A stretch of 64,000 bases of DNA from Pseudomonas sp. MWU15-20650. GTDB lineage: Bacteria > Pseudomonadota > Gammaproteobacteria > Pseudomonadales > Pseudomonadaceae. The stretch lies in the NCBI RefSeq assembly GCF_023242475.1, contig NZ_JALJFG010000015.1, forward strand, positions 55,666 to 119,665. Direction: 5' to 3'. A model generated the notes under the pieces. It made no database searches and was not told where the DNA came from. It worked only from the letters and a program-made list of their open reading frames with translations. Shown here piece by piece: positions 17,327-26,489 of this stretch; positions within the stretch are counted from its first letter, which is position 1; each line of letters opens with the position of its first letter. The translations under genes and the position numbers were made by a program.

Positions 17327-18193
17327 TCACATTGCAGCGGCCTTAAGGCATTTCAGGGCCTTGAAGTCGCTGCGCACGCTGTCGATCTTCTGTGTCAGTT
17401 TCAGCCGCTGCGGCGCAGTGCTTTGAGCCATTAAGTCAACGATCAGGCTACGCGCCTCCGTTTCCGTCTGGGTGTAGGCCGCCCGATATTCCGGGGTCCA
17501 CAGGCTTTCGCGATCGACCAGCAGTCGCTGGATTCTCTGCGGGAAGTCGGCACTGTGGCGTTGTTGTACGGCATCGATGAACTGCGCCTGCCAATGGGCA
17601 CGGTTACCGATCCAGTGCGCGTTTTGTTCTCCCAAGGCAATCGACCAAGCCATCACGCGGTTTTGTTGGCGACTGCTCAGTGGGCCGATCCAGGCATCCA
17701 GGCGTTTGCTCATGCGCTGGGCGCGCTCCTTGATTTGCTGATCGAGGGGCGGCTTGAGGTATTCGTCCTGGCGCTTGCGCAGGTCCTTGGCCAGGGCGTC
17801 GTTCATGTCCTTGACCTGCTGGTCATCCAAGCCTTGCAGCAATTCGATCGCTGACGGGGTGACGGCCTGTGCGATCTCGGCAATGGCCTGTTTGGCTTCA
17901 AGGGTTCGGCTTTGTAGGGCGGCATCGGTGACTTGCTGGGTATCGACCATCTGTTGCAGGCGGTCGAGCCAATCCAGGTAGACGGGTAGCTGCGTCGTGC
18001 AATGCCAGGCGAGGTGTGCCTTGAGTGTGTCGTTGAACCAGCTCTTCTGCCCGGCGTGCATGTCCAGGTAGTCGTTGAGTGTCCAAGGGATGATCACATC
18101 GAGATTGCGGTAGGCCAGGCCCACGCGATTGCAGGCGGTGAGCACCAGGCTCAGGCTCAGCAGTACGACCAACAGTTTAAGCCGACGCAGCAT
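17327..18193 (-). CDS. DUF6279 family lipoprotein
   Basis: The 288-residue precursor has a lipobox (LSLVLTAC, cysteine near residue 21), so it is a lipoprotein of the cell envelope. The mature part is helical and rich in W, Q and R (YRNLDVIIPWTLNDYLD, LAWHCTTQLPVYLDWLD), as in the DUF6279 family of pseudomonads. Function is unknown. The porin-type gene at 18260-18982 lies 66 bases upstream on the same strand, so cotranscription is possible. Confidence 0.8.
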   Translation of the reverse strand: MLRRLKLLVVLLSLSLVLTACNRVGLAYRNLDVIIPWTLNDYLDMHAGQKSWFNDTLKAHLAWHCTTQLPVYLDWLDRLQQMVDTQQVTDAALQSRTLEAKQAIAEIAQAVTPSAIELLQGLDDQQVKDMNDALAKDLRKRQDEYLKPPLDQQIKERAQRMSKRLDAWIGPLSSRQQNRVMAWSIALGEQNAHWIGNRAHWQAQFIDAVQQRHSADFPQRIQRLLVDRESLWTPEYRAAYTQTETEARSLIVDLMAQSTAPQRLKLTQKIDSVRSDFKALKCLKAAAM

Positions 18194-18259
18194 GGGCGAA
18201 TCCTTGCGCGGATGGGGTTAATGCATGTGAACCTGCGGCGTAGGCGACAGTTCAGCCCA

Positions 18260-18982
18260 TCAATAGAACGACCGTGCGGCCTTCAAGGTCAACAGGCCGT
18301 CGCATTGCGAATTGTGTCCGGAGTAGGCCGAGCAGTCGCCGCCGCTGAGGCTGGAGTCGCTGTAGATCAGGTTCAGGTCAACGCCCATCCATTCCCGCGA
18401 GAACTGCACCGACCAGTCGTTGAAGCTGCGGATGGAGCCTCCCGCCACCGAGACTGGGGCCTGCAACTGATGCGTGGTGTACTTCATGCTGACGCCGATG
18501 CCGAAGGGCTGGGTGCCGCCAAGGTCGGCAAACAGGGTGCTGTCCTGGCGGTCGGGGTCGTTGCTGAAGGAGGCACCGAAGCGATTGCCCAGCAGGTTCA
18601 GGCCGCCGTAGAACTCCTGGCTGTCGAGCGGGCTGAGCTTGGGATAGCTGTAGTGGATCAAGCCCACTTCATAACCCAGGGTTTGGTCGAAAGGGTGTTT
18701 GAAGCCCATGTAGGAGTCGACTTCGAGGTTGTTGGCTGATGAGAGCCCCATGTTCGGTGAGAACTGGCCGACGTACAGGCCACTGTCATGGCTCAGGTCC
18801 AAGCCACCGTGAAACGAGTCGCTGCCGGGTGAGGTGGGCTTGACCAGGCCCTGTGCCATGCTGCGGCTGGGGGTGGTACCCAACTTCAGGTCGAAGTCGC
18901 CCAATTCACGCTGGAAAATTTGCGCTTCGGCCAGTGGGCTGGCGATCAATAGGCCGATCAGGAAAATGCAGTGCTTGAGCAT
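18260..18982 (-). CDS. TorF family putative porin (Gcw_chp)
   Basis: The 240-residue precursor has a signal peptide ending near SPLAEA/Q. Alternating beta-strand patterns run through the protein, and it ends with an aromatic residue (AARSFY), as outer-membrane barrels do. The spacing of YVGQFSPN, GYEVGLIHYSYP and EFYGGLN fits the Gcw_chp/TorF family. GGAG precedes the ATG. Substrate is unknown. Confidence 0.75.
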   Translation of the reverse strand: MLKHCIFLIGLLIASPLAEAQIFQRELGDFDLKLGTTPSRSMAQGLVKPTSPGSDSFHGGLDLSHDSGLYVGQFSPNMGLSSANNLEVDSYMGFKHPFDQTLGYEVGLIHYSYPKLSPLDSQEFYGGLNLLGNRFGASFSNDPDRQDSTLFADLGGTQPFGIGVSMKYTTHQLQAPVSVAGGSIRSFNDWSVQFSREWMGVDLNLIYSDSSLSGGDCSAYSGHNSQCDGLLTLKAARSFY

Positions 18983-19189
18983 GCTTCACTCCATGAAAAG
19001 CGAGGAGCAGTAACCGATGAGTTCGGGCAGATGCCCGTGCTAGACGTGTGCAAGCATACCGGCGAATACCAGGCGGTGAGGCCCGTTCGTCGATTCACGT
19101 CGCAGGGGATGTAGCAAGAGGGTGTTTCGGGCTCTAGTCCTAGCGCCTTGAAGGCAAGACGCTTAGGGACCAGGTGTATTGCGCGGGTA

Positions 19190-19369
19190 TTACTTTTTGC
19201 CCAGGCTGATCTGCTTGGACGGGCCGAAAGTCTGGCCGCTCACGCCCTTGGCAATCTGCTGGATTTCGCCGCCGGACTTGAGGAAAGCCGCAATCTGGCT
19301 GTTGATCGATTCGCTGGTTTCAACGGCGGGAGCTGGCTTTGCTTTGCTGTTGGATGCTTTTACGCGCAT
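19190..19369 (-). CDS. conserved small protein
   Basis: From the ATG at 19369 (GTG at 19378 is an alternative) this encodes 59 residues. It starts basic, then has INSQIAAFLKSGGEIQQIAKGVSGQ. The AFLKSGG.IQQI element recurs in several small pseudomonad proteins. It has no membrane segment. It is divergent from the cvfB-like gene. Function is unknown. Confidence 0.6.
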   Translation of the reverse strand: MRVKASNSKAKPAPAVETSESINSQIAAFLKSGGEIQQIAKGVSGQTFGPSKQISLGKK

Positions 19370-19691
19370 GGCGGCCACTAACCTGTAGAAAATTAACTTG
19401 GCCAGGCATCGTACAGGAAATACTTGACAATTGCTTGGTAAATATCCTCTGAGAATAAGTTACGGCCCTCGGTAATACGCGAAGTTTATCTTTGAAATTG
19501 GCCCTAACTTGCTGTTTTAACTCGAATCCATTGGGTTCGACAGCGGTTGGGTCGCAGAAAAATTCAGTGCAGTGATCTGACGAGCGGGGCGGTGCCAGTA
19601 GAACGCCACGCCAGCCCGCGATTTTTCGGGCGTGCGCGCGTGCCGGACACAACTCGGGTAGAATGCTGCCCACGCAATGAGGGTATTGGAA
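19370..19691. other. divergent intergenic region
   Basis: About 320 bases separate the small protein from the cvfB-like gene. Promoters for both should lie here. I see no clear operator, hairpin or small gene. Confidence 0.4.
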
Positions 19692-20528
19692 ATGGCTTTA
19701 GTCGGGCGCTACAACAGCTTGCAAGTGGTTAAACACACTAACTTTGGTTTGTACCTGGACGGTGCGCAAGATGGGGAAATCCTCTTGCCTAATCGGTATA
19801 TTCCCAAAGATATTCCCAGTGAAGATGAAGACTGGCTCAACGTTTTCATTTATCTGGATAGCGATGACAAACTTATCGCCACCACTGAAAAACCCAAAGT
19901 TCAAGTGGGCGAATTTGCCAGCTTGAAAGTCGTGGAAGTCAACAGCATTGGCGTCTTCCTCGACTGGGGTTTGCCAAAGGATTTGCTGCTGCCGTATTCA
20001 GAAGAGAAACGTCAGTTGAGCGCCGGTGAATACTGCGTGGTGCATGTGTACCTCGACAAGCACACCAAGCGTATCACCGCCACCGCACGCCTGGATCGCT
20101 ACCTGGATAAAACCCCGGCCAACTACCAGGTGGGCCAGGAAGTCGACCTGCTGGTAGCCGAAGCCACGGACATGGGCTTCAAGGCGATCATCAACAACAA
20201 GCACTGGGGCCTGATCCACAAGAACGAAGTGTTCAAGTTCCTGCGCCCGGGCAAGGAAGAGAAAGGCTTCATCAAAGAGATTCGCGCCGATGGCAACATC
20301 AGCCTGAGCCTGCAACCGGTCGGCCAGGAAGCCGCTTCCAGCTTGAACTCGAAGATCCTTGCCAAGTTGCGCGACAACCACGGCACCCTGCCGGTCAGTG
20401 ATAAAAGCGACCCGGCGGTGATCAGCAACTTGTTCGGCGTGAGCAAGGGCAACTTCAAGAAGGCCATTGGTGCACTCTACAAGCAGGGTCAGATTGTGAT
20501 TCATGCGGATCGCATCGAACTAAGCTGA
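19692..20528 (+). CDS. CvfB/YitL family S1-domain RNA-binding protein
   Basis: ATG 19692 is preferred because AGGG lies 10-13 bases upstream, giving 278 residues. Three S1-like modules are visible in order (NSLQVVKHTNFGLYLD, LKVVEVNSIGVFLDWG and VAEATDMGFKAIINNKHWGLIH). They are followed by a C-terminal winged-helix region (NLFGVSKGNFKKAIGALYKQG). This matches the CvfB family, whose members bind RNA and affect virulence or post-transcriptional control in other bacteria. Cytoplasmic and monocistronic. Confidence 0.85.
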   Translation: MALVGRYNSLQVVKHTNFGLYLDGAQDGEILLPNRYIPKDIPSEDEDWLNVFIYLDSDDKLIATTEKPKVQVGEFASLKVVEVNSIGVFLDWGLPKDLLLPYSEEKRQLSAGEYCVVHVYLDKHTKRITATARLDRYLDKTPANYQVGQEVDLLVAEATDMGFKAIINNKHWGLIHKNEVFKFLRPGKEEKGFIKEIRADGNISLSLQPVGQEAASSLNSKILAKLRDNHGTLPVSDKSDPAVISNLFGVSKGNFKKAIGALYKQGQIVIHADRIELS

Positions 20529-20542
20529 GTGCGGTTTGCTCT

Positions 20543-20570
20543 TCTGTAGGAGCAATCGGGCTCCTGCAGA
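20543..20570. repeat. REP-like hairpin
   Basis: Arms TCTGTAGGAGC and GCTCCTGCAGA form a near-perfect stem just after the cvfB-like gene. There is no T-run, so it is more like a single REP unit than a terminator. Confidence 0.5.
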
Positions 20571-20776
20571 GGTCGCGTCAATGTCTAAGCAAACACTCTT
20601 TGCCTGCCTCGGCACCTTTCTGACCGCCAGTTGCTGCGTTGTCGACCACCTGTGTGCACATCGGGTGCAGCACTGATTGTGTACAGGATTGATGTGCACC
20701 GTTGCTGAGCGCAACACTCGCCCCTAGCCCGTCATAAAGCCCTTTGGAGCGCGGTTCCAGAGGGATTGTGTGCCAT

Positions 20777-20792
20777 TGGCACGCATTCTGCT
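20777..20792 (+). promoter_or_regulatory. sigma-54-like promoter of the NCS1 transporter gene
   Basis: TGGCACG, four bases, then CTGCT matches the -24/-12 consensus TGGCACG-N4-TTGCW with one mismatch and correct GG-to-GC spacing. Transcription would start about 70 bases before the ATG at 20875. Sigma-54 control fits uptake of a nitrogen-containing heterocycle under nitrogen limitation. Confidence 0.6.
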
Positions 20793-20874
20793 GAATACCT
20801 CGTATACAAACCATGCCGCCCACCGTATGCATATTGCTGCGGCAGCGCAGGCCGGTATTTCGAGGAGCCAAGCG

Positions 20875-22317
20875 ATGACCGAACAATTGCCCAAAGGCTA
20901 TAGCCCGCGCCTGTACAACCAGGACCTGGGCCCACTGCCGCAAAAGTGGACCTGGTACAACATCTTCGCCTTTTGGATGAGTGACGTGCACAGCGTGGGT
21001 GGCTATGTATTCGCTGCCAGCCTGTTCGCCCTGGGGCTGGCCAGTTGGCAGGTGTTGATTGCCCTGCTCGCGGGCATTTGCATCGTGCAATTGATCGCCA
21101 ATCTGGTGGCTAAACCGAGCCAGCAAGCAGCCGTGCCCTATCCGGTGATTTGCCGGCTGGCCTTTGGTGTGTTCGGGGCGAATATTCCGGCAGTGATTCG
21201 TGGCCTGATCGCCGTGGCTTGGTACGGGATTCAGACGTACTTGGCGTCGAGTGCATTGATCATTGTGGTGCTGCGTTTTTTCCCATCCATGGCAGTGTAT
21301 GCAGAGCCGCATTTTGCAGGGCTGTCCTATTTGGGCTGGTTTGGTTTCCTTGGTTTGTGGGTGTTACAAGCCGCCGTGTTCTGGGCCGGCATGGAGTCCA
21401 TCCGCCGCTTTATCGACTGGGCCGGGCCGGTGGTCTATGCGGTGATGTTTGCCCTGGCAGGCTGGATTGTCTGGAAGGCTGGCTGGGCGAATATCAGCTT
21501 TACCCTGGCGGAAAAATCCCTGTCCGGCTGGCAAGCTGTGGGCCAGGTGATCGTAGCGACGGCGCTGGTGGTGTCGTATTTCTCCGGACCTACACTGAAT
21601 TTCGGTGATTTCAGCCGCTACTGCCGCAGTATGCAGGACGTGCGTCGCGGCAACTTCTGGGGGTTGCCGGTGAATTTCCTGGCGTTCTCACTGGTCACTG
21701 TGGTGATCGTCTCGGGCACTTTGCCGGTGTTTGGGGAGATGCTGCATGACCCCATTGCCACGGTGTCGCGTATCGATAACAGCATGGCTGTACTGCTGGG
21801 AGCCTTTGCCTTCGTGACGGCGACCATCGGCATCAATATCGTGGCCAACTTTGTCTCTCCCGCGTTCGACTTCGCCAATGTCGCGCCGAGCAAAATCAGC
21901 TGGCGCGCCGGTGGGATGATCGCGGCAGTGGCCTCGATCTTTATTACCCCGTGGAACCTGTTCAACAACCCGCTGATGATCCACTACACCCTGGACATTC
22001 TCGCTGCCTTTATCGGACCGTTGTTTGGCATTCTGCTGGTGGACTTCTACCTGGTGAAAAAACAGCAGATCGATGTCGATGCATTGTTTGATGACAGCCC
22101 GAAAGGTCGCTATTACTTCGACGGCGGCGTGAACTGGACGGCGGTCAAAGCCCTGGTGCCGGCAACGCTGGTGGGCGTCGCGATCACGTTCACTCCGGCA
22201 TTGCAGGGGATGGCCAACTTCGCCTGGTTCACCGGGTGCTTCCTGGGTGGGCTGTTTTTCCTGGTGTTGGCGCGGCGAGAACAGGTTCACGCACCGACGC
22301 CACTGGTCGCGGGCTAA
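20875..22317 (+). CDS. NCS1 family nucleobase/hydantoin-type transporter
   Basis: ATG 20875 follows CGAGGAG by seven bases, giving 480 residues. The N-terminus (NQDLGPLPQKWTWYNIFAFW) is characteristic of nucleobase:cation symporter-1. About twelve hydrophobic helices follow, with conserved blocks such as AVPYPVICRLAFG, GPTLNFGDFSRYC and PWNLFNNP. Likely substrates are allantoin, hydantoin, uracil or a related compound. The sigma-54-like promoter upstream agrees with nitrogen scavenging. Its 3' end overlaps the convergent MFS gene by 89 bases. A similar transporter accompanies the gbu genes in P. aeruginosa, so it may belong functionally to the locus 2.5 kb downstream. Confidence 0.85.
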   Translation: MTEQLPKGYSPRLYNQDLGPLPQKWTWYNIFAFWMSDVHSVGGYVFAASLFALGLASWQVLIALLAGICIVQLIANLVAKPSQQAAVPYPVICRLAFGVFGANIPAVIRGLIAVAWYGIQTYLASSALIIVVLRFFPSMAVYAEPHFAGLSYLGWFGFLGLWVLQAAVFWAGMESIRRFIDWAGPVVYAVMFALAGWIVWKAGWANISFTLAEKSLSGWQAVGQVIVATALVVSYFSGPTLNFGDFSRYCRSMQDVRRGNFWGLPVNFLAFSLVTVVIVSGTLPVFGEMLHDPIATVSRIDNSMAVLLGAFAFVTATIGINIVANFVSPAFDFANVAPSKISWRAGGMIAAVASIFITPWNLFNNPLMIHYTLDILAAFIGPLFGILLVDFYLVKKQQIDVDALFDDSPKGRYYFDGGVNWTAVKALVPATLVGVAITFTPALQGMANFAWFTGCFLGGLFFLVLARREQVHAPTPLVAG

Positions 22318-23428
22318 CCAGCACGCCTCCTGCCAGTAACAGGCCCACACCGGCGACCACCAATGCCGGTTGCAGGCCGCCGCTCAGGTGGCTGCTCACC
22401 GAGGCCAGCAATGGGCCACTCAATTGGCCGATGGCAAAACTCGCCGTCAGCAGCCCGGTGCCGCGTTGGTAGCCGTGGGGCGCGATTTCCCGCAAGCGTT
22501 GCATCACCAGCATCATGCAGGCCAGGAACGGCGTACCGCACAGCAAAACCCCCAGCGCCAGGCCCCAGCTATTGCCCAGCAAGCAGGCGAATACCCCGGC
22601 CGCTTGCAGCCACAATGTTGTCATCAGCCAACGACGGGTGGTAGGCGGGTTATTGCGGCGCAAGCTCACCACCACGACGCCGATCGCGGCAGCCAGACCA
22701 AAACATGGCCAGAACAGATCGGCCTGCCAGGCACCTTTGAACTGCGCGCTGGCCATCTGCGATAGAAAGGTCGCCGGAATGATGTAGCCCAGGCCAAACA
22801 GGAAGTAGATCCAGCATAAGTGCGTGATGCTGGCGTTATTGCCTGCGTGGGCGGCGTGTGCAACCGTGAGGGTGGGCTGCGGCAAGAAAGGCAGGATCGC
22901 CAGCAGCATCACCAGCGCGACGAGGCCATACACCAGCCACAGGGTTGCCGAGCTTTGCCCCAACAGGTTCGAGCCCAGCGCCAGCAGCCCGGTCAACAGA
23001 ATCCCCAGCCCTGGCCCGGCAAACACCAACGCCCCCAACCGTGGTCGCCCGGCGGCCAGTGCCAATGGCTGGCTCAAACCGGTGATCATCACCAGCGCCC
23101 AGGCACTTGCCACTCCGGTTCCAAAGCGCAGCAGCAGATGGGGCCAGAACCCATGGGCCCAGTACGACGCCAGGGTCAGTAATACGCAGAGCCATAACCC
23201 GCCGTACAAGCGCCCACGCACGTGATGATGGCTACGGGCAAATATCGAATCCACCGCTCCGACGAAGTAACCCAGGTAATTGGCGGCCGCGATCAGCCCG
23301 GCGCCCGTCAGGTCGATCTGGCCTTCGCTGAGCAAGTGCGGCATCTGCGGGGTGAGGGCGAAACGGCCAATGCCCATGGCCATCATCAAGGCGATAAAGC
23401 TGGCGACCAAGCGAATCAAGGGGGACAT
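22229..23428 (-). CDS. YbfB/YjiJ family MFS transporter
   Basis: This 399-residue protein has about twelve membrane helices and the family's start (MAMGIGRFALTPQMPHL). LSEGQIDLTGAGLIAAANYLG and the GLLTASFAIGQLSGP block fit the YbfB/YjiJ group. AGGAAA precedes the ATG. The last about 30 residues (from SPRPVASVREP) are encoded over the 3' end of the convergent NCS1 gene. The divergent LysR gene 103 bases away is the probable regulator. Substrate is unknown, perhaps an exported metabolite. Confidence 0.85.
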   Translation of the reverse strand: MSPLIRLVASFIALMMAMGIGRFALTPQMPHLLSEGQIDLTGAGLIAAANYLGYFVGAVDSIFARSHHHVRGRLYGGLWLCVLLTLASYWAHGFWPHLLLRFGTGVASAWALVMITGLSQPLALAAGRPRLGALVFAGPGLGILLTGLLALGSNLLGQSSATLWLVYGLVALVMLLAILPFLPQPTLTVAHAAHAGNNASITHLCWIYFLFGLGYIIPATFLSQMASAQFKGAWQADLFWPCFGLAAAIGVVVVSLRRNNPPTTRRWLMTTLWLQAAGVFACLLGNSWGLALGVLLCGTPFLACMMLVMQRLREIAPHGYQRGTGLLTASFAIGQLSGPLLASVSSHLSGGLQPALVVAGVGLLLAGGVLVSPRPVASVREPVLAAPTPGKTAHPGSTR

Positions 23429-23531
23429 GCTCAGGTTTCCTGTAAGGAAGCGAAGAGCTACAGGCTAAAGTGGATTGACTTTCTATAAAAATGAATAATA
23501 GTGAGTAACTTGTTCAGTTTTGGAGAAAGGT

Positions 23532-24425
23532 GTGGAGTTCAGTCAATTGCGGATTTTCCAAGCCGTGGCGGAGGAAGGCTCCATCACTCGAGCGGCTGAG
23601 CGCCTGCATCGTGTGCCGTCGAACCTGTCGACGCGACTCAAGCAGATGGAGGAACAACTGGGCGTCGAGTTGTTTGTGCGCGAACGCCAGCGCCTGCAGC
23701 TTTCCCCGGCTGGCAAAGTGTTGCTGGACTACAGCACTCGCCTGTTGGCGCTGCACGACGAGGCCCACGGCGCCGTACAAGGCGGGCAACCGGCCGGCGA
23801 CTTTGTGCTGGGCAGCATGTACAGCACCGCTGCGATTCATTTGCCCCAGCTGTTGGCGCGCTATCACAAGGCTTTCCCGAGGGTGAACCTGCAGGTGCAG
23901 TCGGCGCCCAGCGGCGAACTGCTGGAGGGTTTGATCACCGGGCGCCTGGACGCGGCGTTGGTGGACGGCCCGCTGACGATCGCCACGTTGGATGGCGTAC
24001 CGCTGTGCGAAGAACGCCTGGTGCTGATTTGCGAGGCCGATCATCCGCCGGTGCACGGGCCCCAGGATGTTGCGGGCCGCTCGGTGTTCACCTTCCGTCG
24101 CAGTTGTGCCTACCGCGCGCGCTTGGAAGCCTGGTTTTCCCACGAGCGGGTGGCCATGGGGCGTGCTATCGAGATCGAGTCCTATCAAGGGATGCTCGCC
24201 TGCGTCATTGCCGGTTCCGGTGTGGCGTTGATGTCTGAATCCATGCTCGAGAGCCTGCCAGGCAAGGACAGCGTGTCCGTTCATCCCTTGAACGGGCCTT
24301 TTGCCACTGCCACCACTTGGTTGATGTGGCGAAAGGGTATGCTCGGCGCTAACCTCAACGCATGGATCGACCTGCAGCAAGAGGGGGCGACCGCGCTTAT
24401 GCAAGAGACACGCGCAATGGCTTGA
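23532..24425 (+). CDS. LysR family transcriptional regulator
   Basis: GTG 23532 is chosen since GAGAAAGG lies just upstream and the protein then begins MEFSQLRIFQAVAEEGS, the normal LysR start; TTG at 23520 is less likely. The helix-turn-helix spans residues 15-60 (ITRAAERLHRVPSNLSTRLKQ), followed by the substrate-binding domain (VLGSMYSTAAIHLPQLL onwards). It is divergent from the YbfB-type MFS gene, the usual LysR arrangement. Effector is unknown. Confidence 0.9.
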   Translation: MEFSQLRIFQAVAEEGSITRAAERLHRVPSNLSTRLKQMEEQLGVELFVRERQRLQLSPAGKVLLDYSTRLLALHDEAHGAVQGGQPAGDFVLGSMYSTAAIHLPQLLARYHKAFPRVNLQVQSAPSGELLEGLITGRLDAALVDGPLTIATLDGVPLCEERLVLICEADHPPVHGPQDVAGRSVFTFRRSCAYRARLEAWFSHERVAMGRAIEIESYQGMLACVIAGSGVALMSESMLESLPGKDSVSVHPLNGPFATATTWLMWRKGMLGANLNAWIDLQQEGATALMQETRAMA

Positions 24426-24585
24426 ACGAACCGTCAGGATTCGGATCAATTCAGTAATAGTTCGTTGTGGTTTCGTTCAAGCATTACGTGGGACTTAGAG
24501 CTACTATCTCTGTAGGAAACGGCGACGTTGTTCCGTAAGACAAAATGGCTACAGCCGTCCAGCACCACCCTCAAAGGGGGCAACC

Positions 24586-24708
24586 ATGAAAGAGAAAATT
24601 CAAAACTGGCTCCATGACCTTGGCGTTGCACTGGGTTTGATCGAGCCTCCGCTGCAGCCAGTGCCGATTCGCACGGATGACGAACAGCGTCGGCCACGTC
24701 GCAGGTAA
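24586..24708 (+). CDS. conserved 40-residue protein
   Basis: ATG 24586 has an AAAGGGGG site at ideal distance, and the frame runs 40 codons to TAA. The sequence starts MKEKIQNWLHDLGVALGLIE, has a proline-rich centre (PPLQPVPI) and ends in a basic tail (RRPRRR). The first half could form an amphipathic helix. It resembles short proteins I associate with other pseudomonads, but no function is known to me. Good ribosome site and well-formed composition support it as a real gene. Confidence 0.65.
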   Translation: MKEKIQNWLHDLGVALGLIEPPLQPVPIRTDDEQRRPRRR

Positions 24709-24733
24709 CCTCGGGTCGCACAGGATTTAACAG

Positions 24734-24821
24734 GTGGGAGCGGGCTTGCTCGCGAATACGGTGTGTCAGTGAACGAAAATATTGACTGATCCACCGCCTT
24801 CGCGAGCAAGCCCGCTCCCAC
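24734..24821. repeat. REPIN (inverted REP pair)
   Basis: GTGGGAGCGGGCTTGCTCGC at the left and its exact complement at the right enclose about 40 bases. This is the doublet form of the GTGGGAGC-type REP common in P. fluorescens-group genomes. Confidence 0.85.
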
Positions 24822-24840
24822 ATTTGCTTTTATGCCAGGC

Positions 24841-24875
24841 AAAAAAAACGGGTGCGATATCCGACGTCGCACCCG
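24841..24875 (-). terminator. terminator of the symporter gene
   Basis: Read on the minus strand, GCGGGTGCGA and TCGCACCCG form a stem followed by a run of eight T. It lies 32 bases past the stop of the sodium:solute symporter gene. Confidence 0.8.
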
Positions 24876-24906
24876 CTGAAGAAAATACGCTAACGGTTGT
24901 TATCGC

Positions 24907-26289
24907 TCACGCTGCCCGAGCGACCGATGCCTCAGGGCGGCGCGACAACAAACTCACCACGACAAAACTCACCAGGCCAATCGCCAGGCTGTAGTAAATC
25001 GGTGTGTTCGCATCCAGCCCATCCTTGAACATAAATACCAGAGCGGTCACGAAGCCCAAGGTCATGGAGCTGATGGCCCCTGATGTGGTCGCCCGCTTCC
25101 AGAAAATCGCCCCTATCAGTGGGATCAACATCCCGCCCACGAGCAGGTTATACGCCAGGGTCAGGGCGCTGATCACATCGTTGACCACCAGGGCGATACC
25201 CAGCACGGCAAGACCTGTCAACATCGTGAACAAACGGTTGATGCGCAGGCTCGACTGCTTGCCACCGCGCAAACGCGGCAGCAGGTCTTCGGTCAGCACG
25301 GTGGAAGCGGCAAGCAAGCCGGCGCTGGCGGTCGACATCATTGCGGCCAGTGCGGCGGCGATTACCAGGCCGCGAATGCCGTCCGGCAACGATGCTTTTA
25401 CGATAGCGGCGAAGGCATTGTTGACGTTGTCCAGGTTCGGCAGCAGCACATGCGCCGCCATGCCGATCAACGCACACGCCAGGCCGTAAAGAATGCAGTA
25501 GAAACCCGCGAAAGTGCCTGCGTACTGGGCGACCTTTTCGTCACGGGCAGTGAACACCCGTTGCCAGATATCCTGGCCGATCAGGATGCCGAAGAAGTAG
25601 ATCATGAAATAGGTAATGATCGTGTCCCAGCCGATTTCAGTGAAGCTGAAGTTCGACGCAGGCAGCTTGGCCACCAGTTGATCCCAGCCGCCGACGCGGT
25701 ACAGGCAGATCGGTAGCAAGATAAACATCAGGCCGACGGTCTTGATCACGAACTGCACGATGTCGGTGAGGGTCAGCGACCACATGCCGCCGATGGTCGA
25801 ATACACCACCACCACACCACCGCCCAACAGCACCGAGACCCAGAACGGCAGGCCGAACAGCACTTGCAGCACGGTGCCGATGGCCAGGATCGACGTCACG
25901 CCGATCATCAGCGCGTAGGCCAGCATGATCACTGCGCTCGCCTGGCGGGCCATCGGGTTGTAGCGTTTTTCCAGGACCTGGGTGACGGTGAAAATCTTCA
26001 GCTTCAGCAACGGCTTGGCCAGGAACAGGTTCAGCGCGATGATCCCTGCGCCCAGTGCGGCGCACAGCCAGAACCCGGAGATGCCATGCACATAGCCCAG
26101 GCGCACCGTGCCAACGGTGGACGCACCGCCCAAGACTGTGGCGGCCATGGTGCCCATGTACAGCGACGGGCCCAGGTTACGCCCGGCCACCAGGTAGTCT
26201 TCGTGGGTCTTGGCGCGGCGCATGCCGTAATAGCCGAGCACGAGCATGCTGGCGGCGTAGATGAGTACGACGAATAAATCCAAAGCCAT
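24907..26289 (-). CDS. sodium:solute symporter family transporter (gbu locus)
   Basis: This 460-residue protein has about thirteen membrane helices and SSS signatures (DYLVAGRNLG, GGASTVGTVRLGY, GQDIWQRVF, ALAAMMSTASAGLLA). GGAGAA precedes the ATG. It lies downstream of gbuA and the NTF2-like remnant on the same strand. In P. aeruginosa comparable symporters sit beside gbuA and gpuA. The likely substrate is 4-guanidinobutyrate or a related guanidino acid, by context. A terminator follows. Confidence 0.85.
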   Translation of the reverse strand: MALDLFVVLIYAASMLVLGYYGMRRAKTHEDYLVAGRNLGPSLYMGTMAATVLGGASTVGTVRLGYVHGISGFWLCAALGAGIIALNLFLAKPLLKLKIFTVTQVLEKRYNPMARQASAVIMLAYALMIGVTSILAIGTVLQVLFGLPFWVSVLLGGGVVVVYSTIGGMWSLTLTDIVQFVIKTVGLMFILLPICLYRVGGWDQLVAKLPASNFSFTEIGWDTIITYFMIYFFGILIGQDIWQRVFTARDEKVAQYAGTFAGFYCILYGLACALIGMAAHVLLPNLDNVNNAFAAIVKASLPDGIRGLVIAAALAAMMSTASAGLLAASTVLTEDLLPRLRGGKQSSLRINRLFTMLTGLAVLGIALVVNDVISALTLAYNLLVGGMLIPLIGAIFWKRATTSGAISSMTLGFVTALVFMFKDGLDANTPIYYSLAIGLVSFVVVSLLSRRPEASVARAA

Positions 26290-26335
26290 GACGGCGGTTC
26301 TCCGATTATTTTTTTAGGCTATTGAGGAGTTTTCT

Positions 26336-26355
26336 GTGGCGAGGGAGCTTGCTCC
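26336..26355. repeat. single REP-type hairpin
   Basis: GTGGCGAGGGAGCTTGCTCC contains the GGAGC/GCTCC core of the GTGGCGAG-type repeat. It lies between the symporter and the NTF2-like remnant. Confidence 0.55.
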
Positions 26356-26489
26356 CGCCGGCCGCGAAGCAGCCCCCTGGGGCTTGCGGTACGTTCGTGG
26401 TCAGGGATCTGCTCGACCCCGTTGGTTTCTATTTTGCGAATACTGTTTTCGTTGTTTTTATTATTCATGATCAGCTCCGATCACATTGG

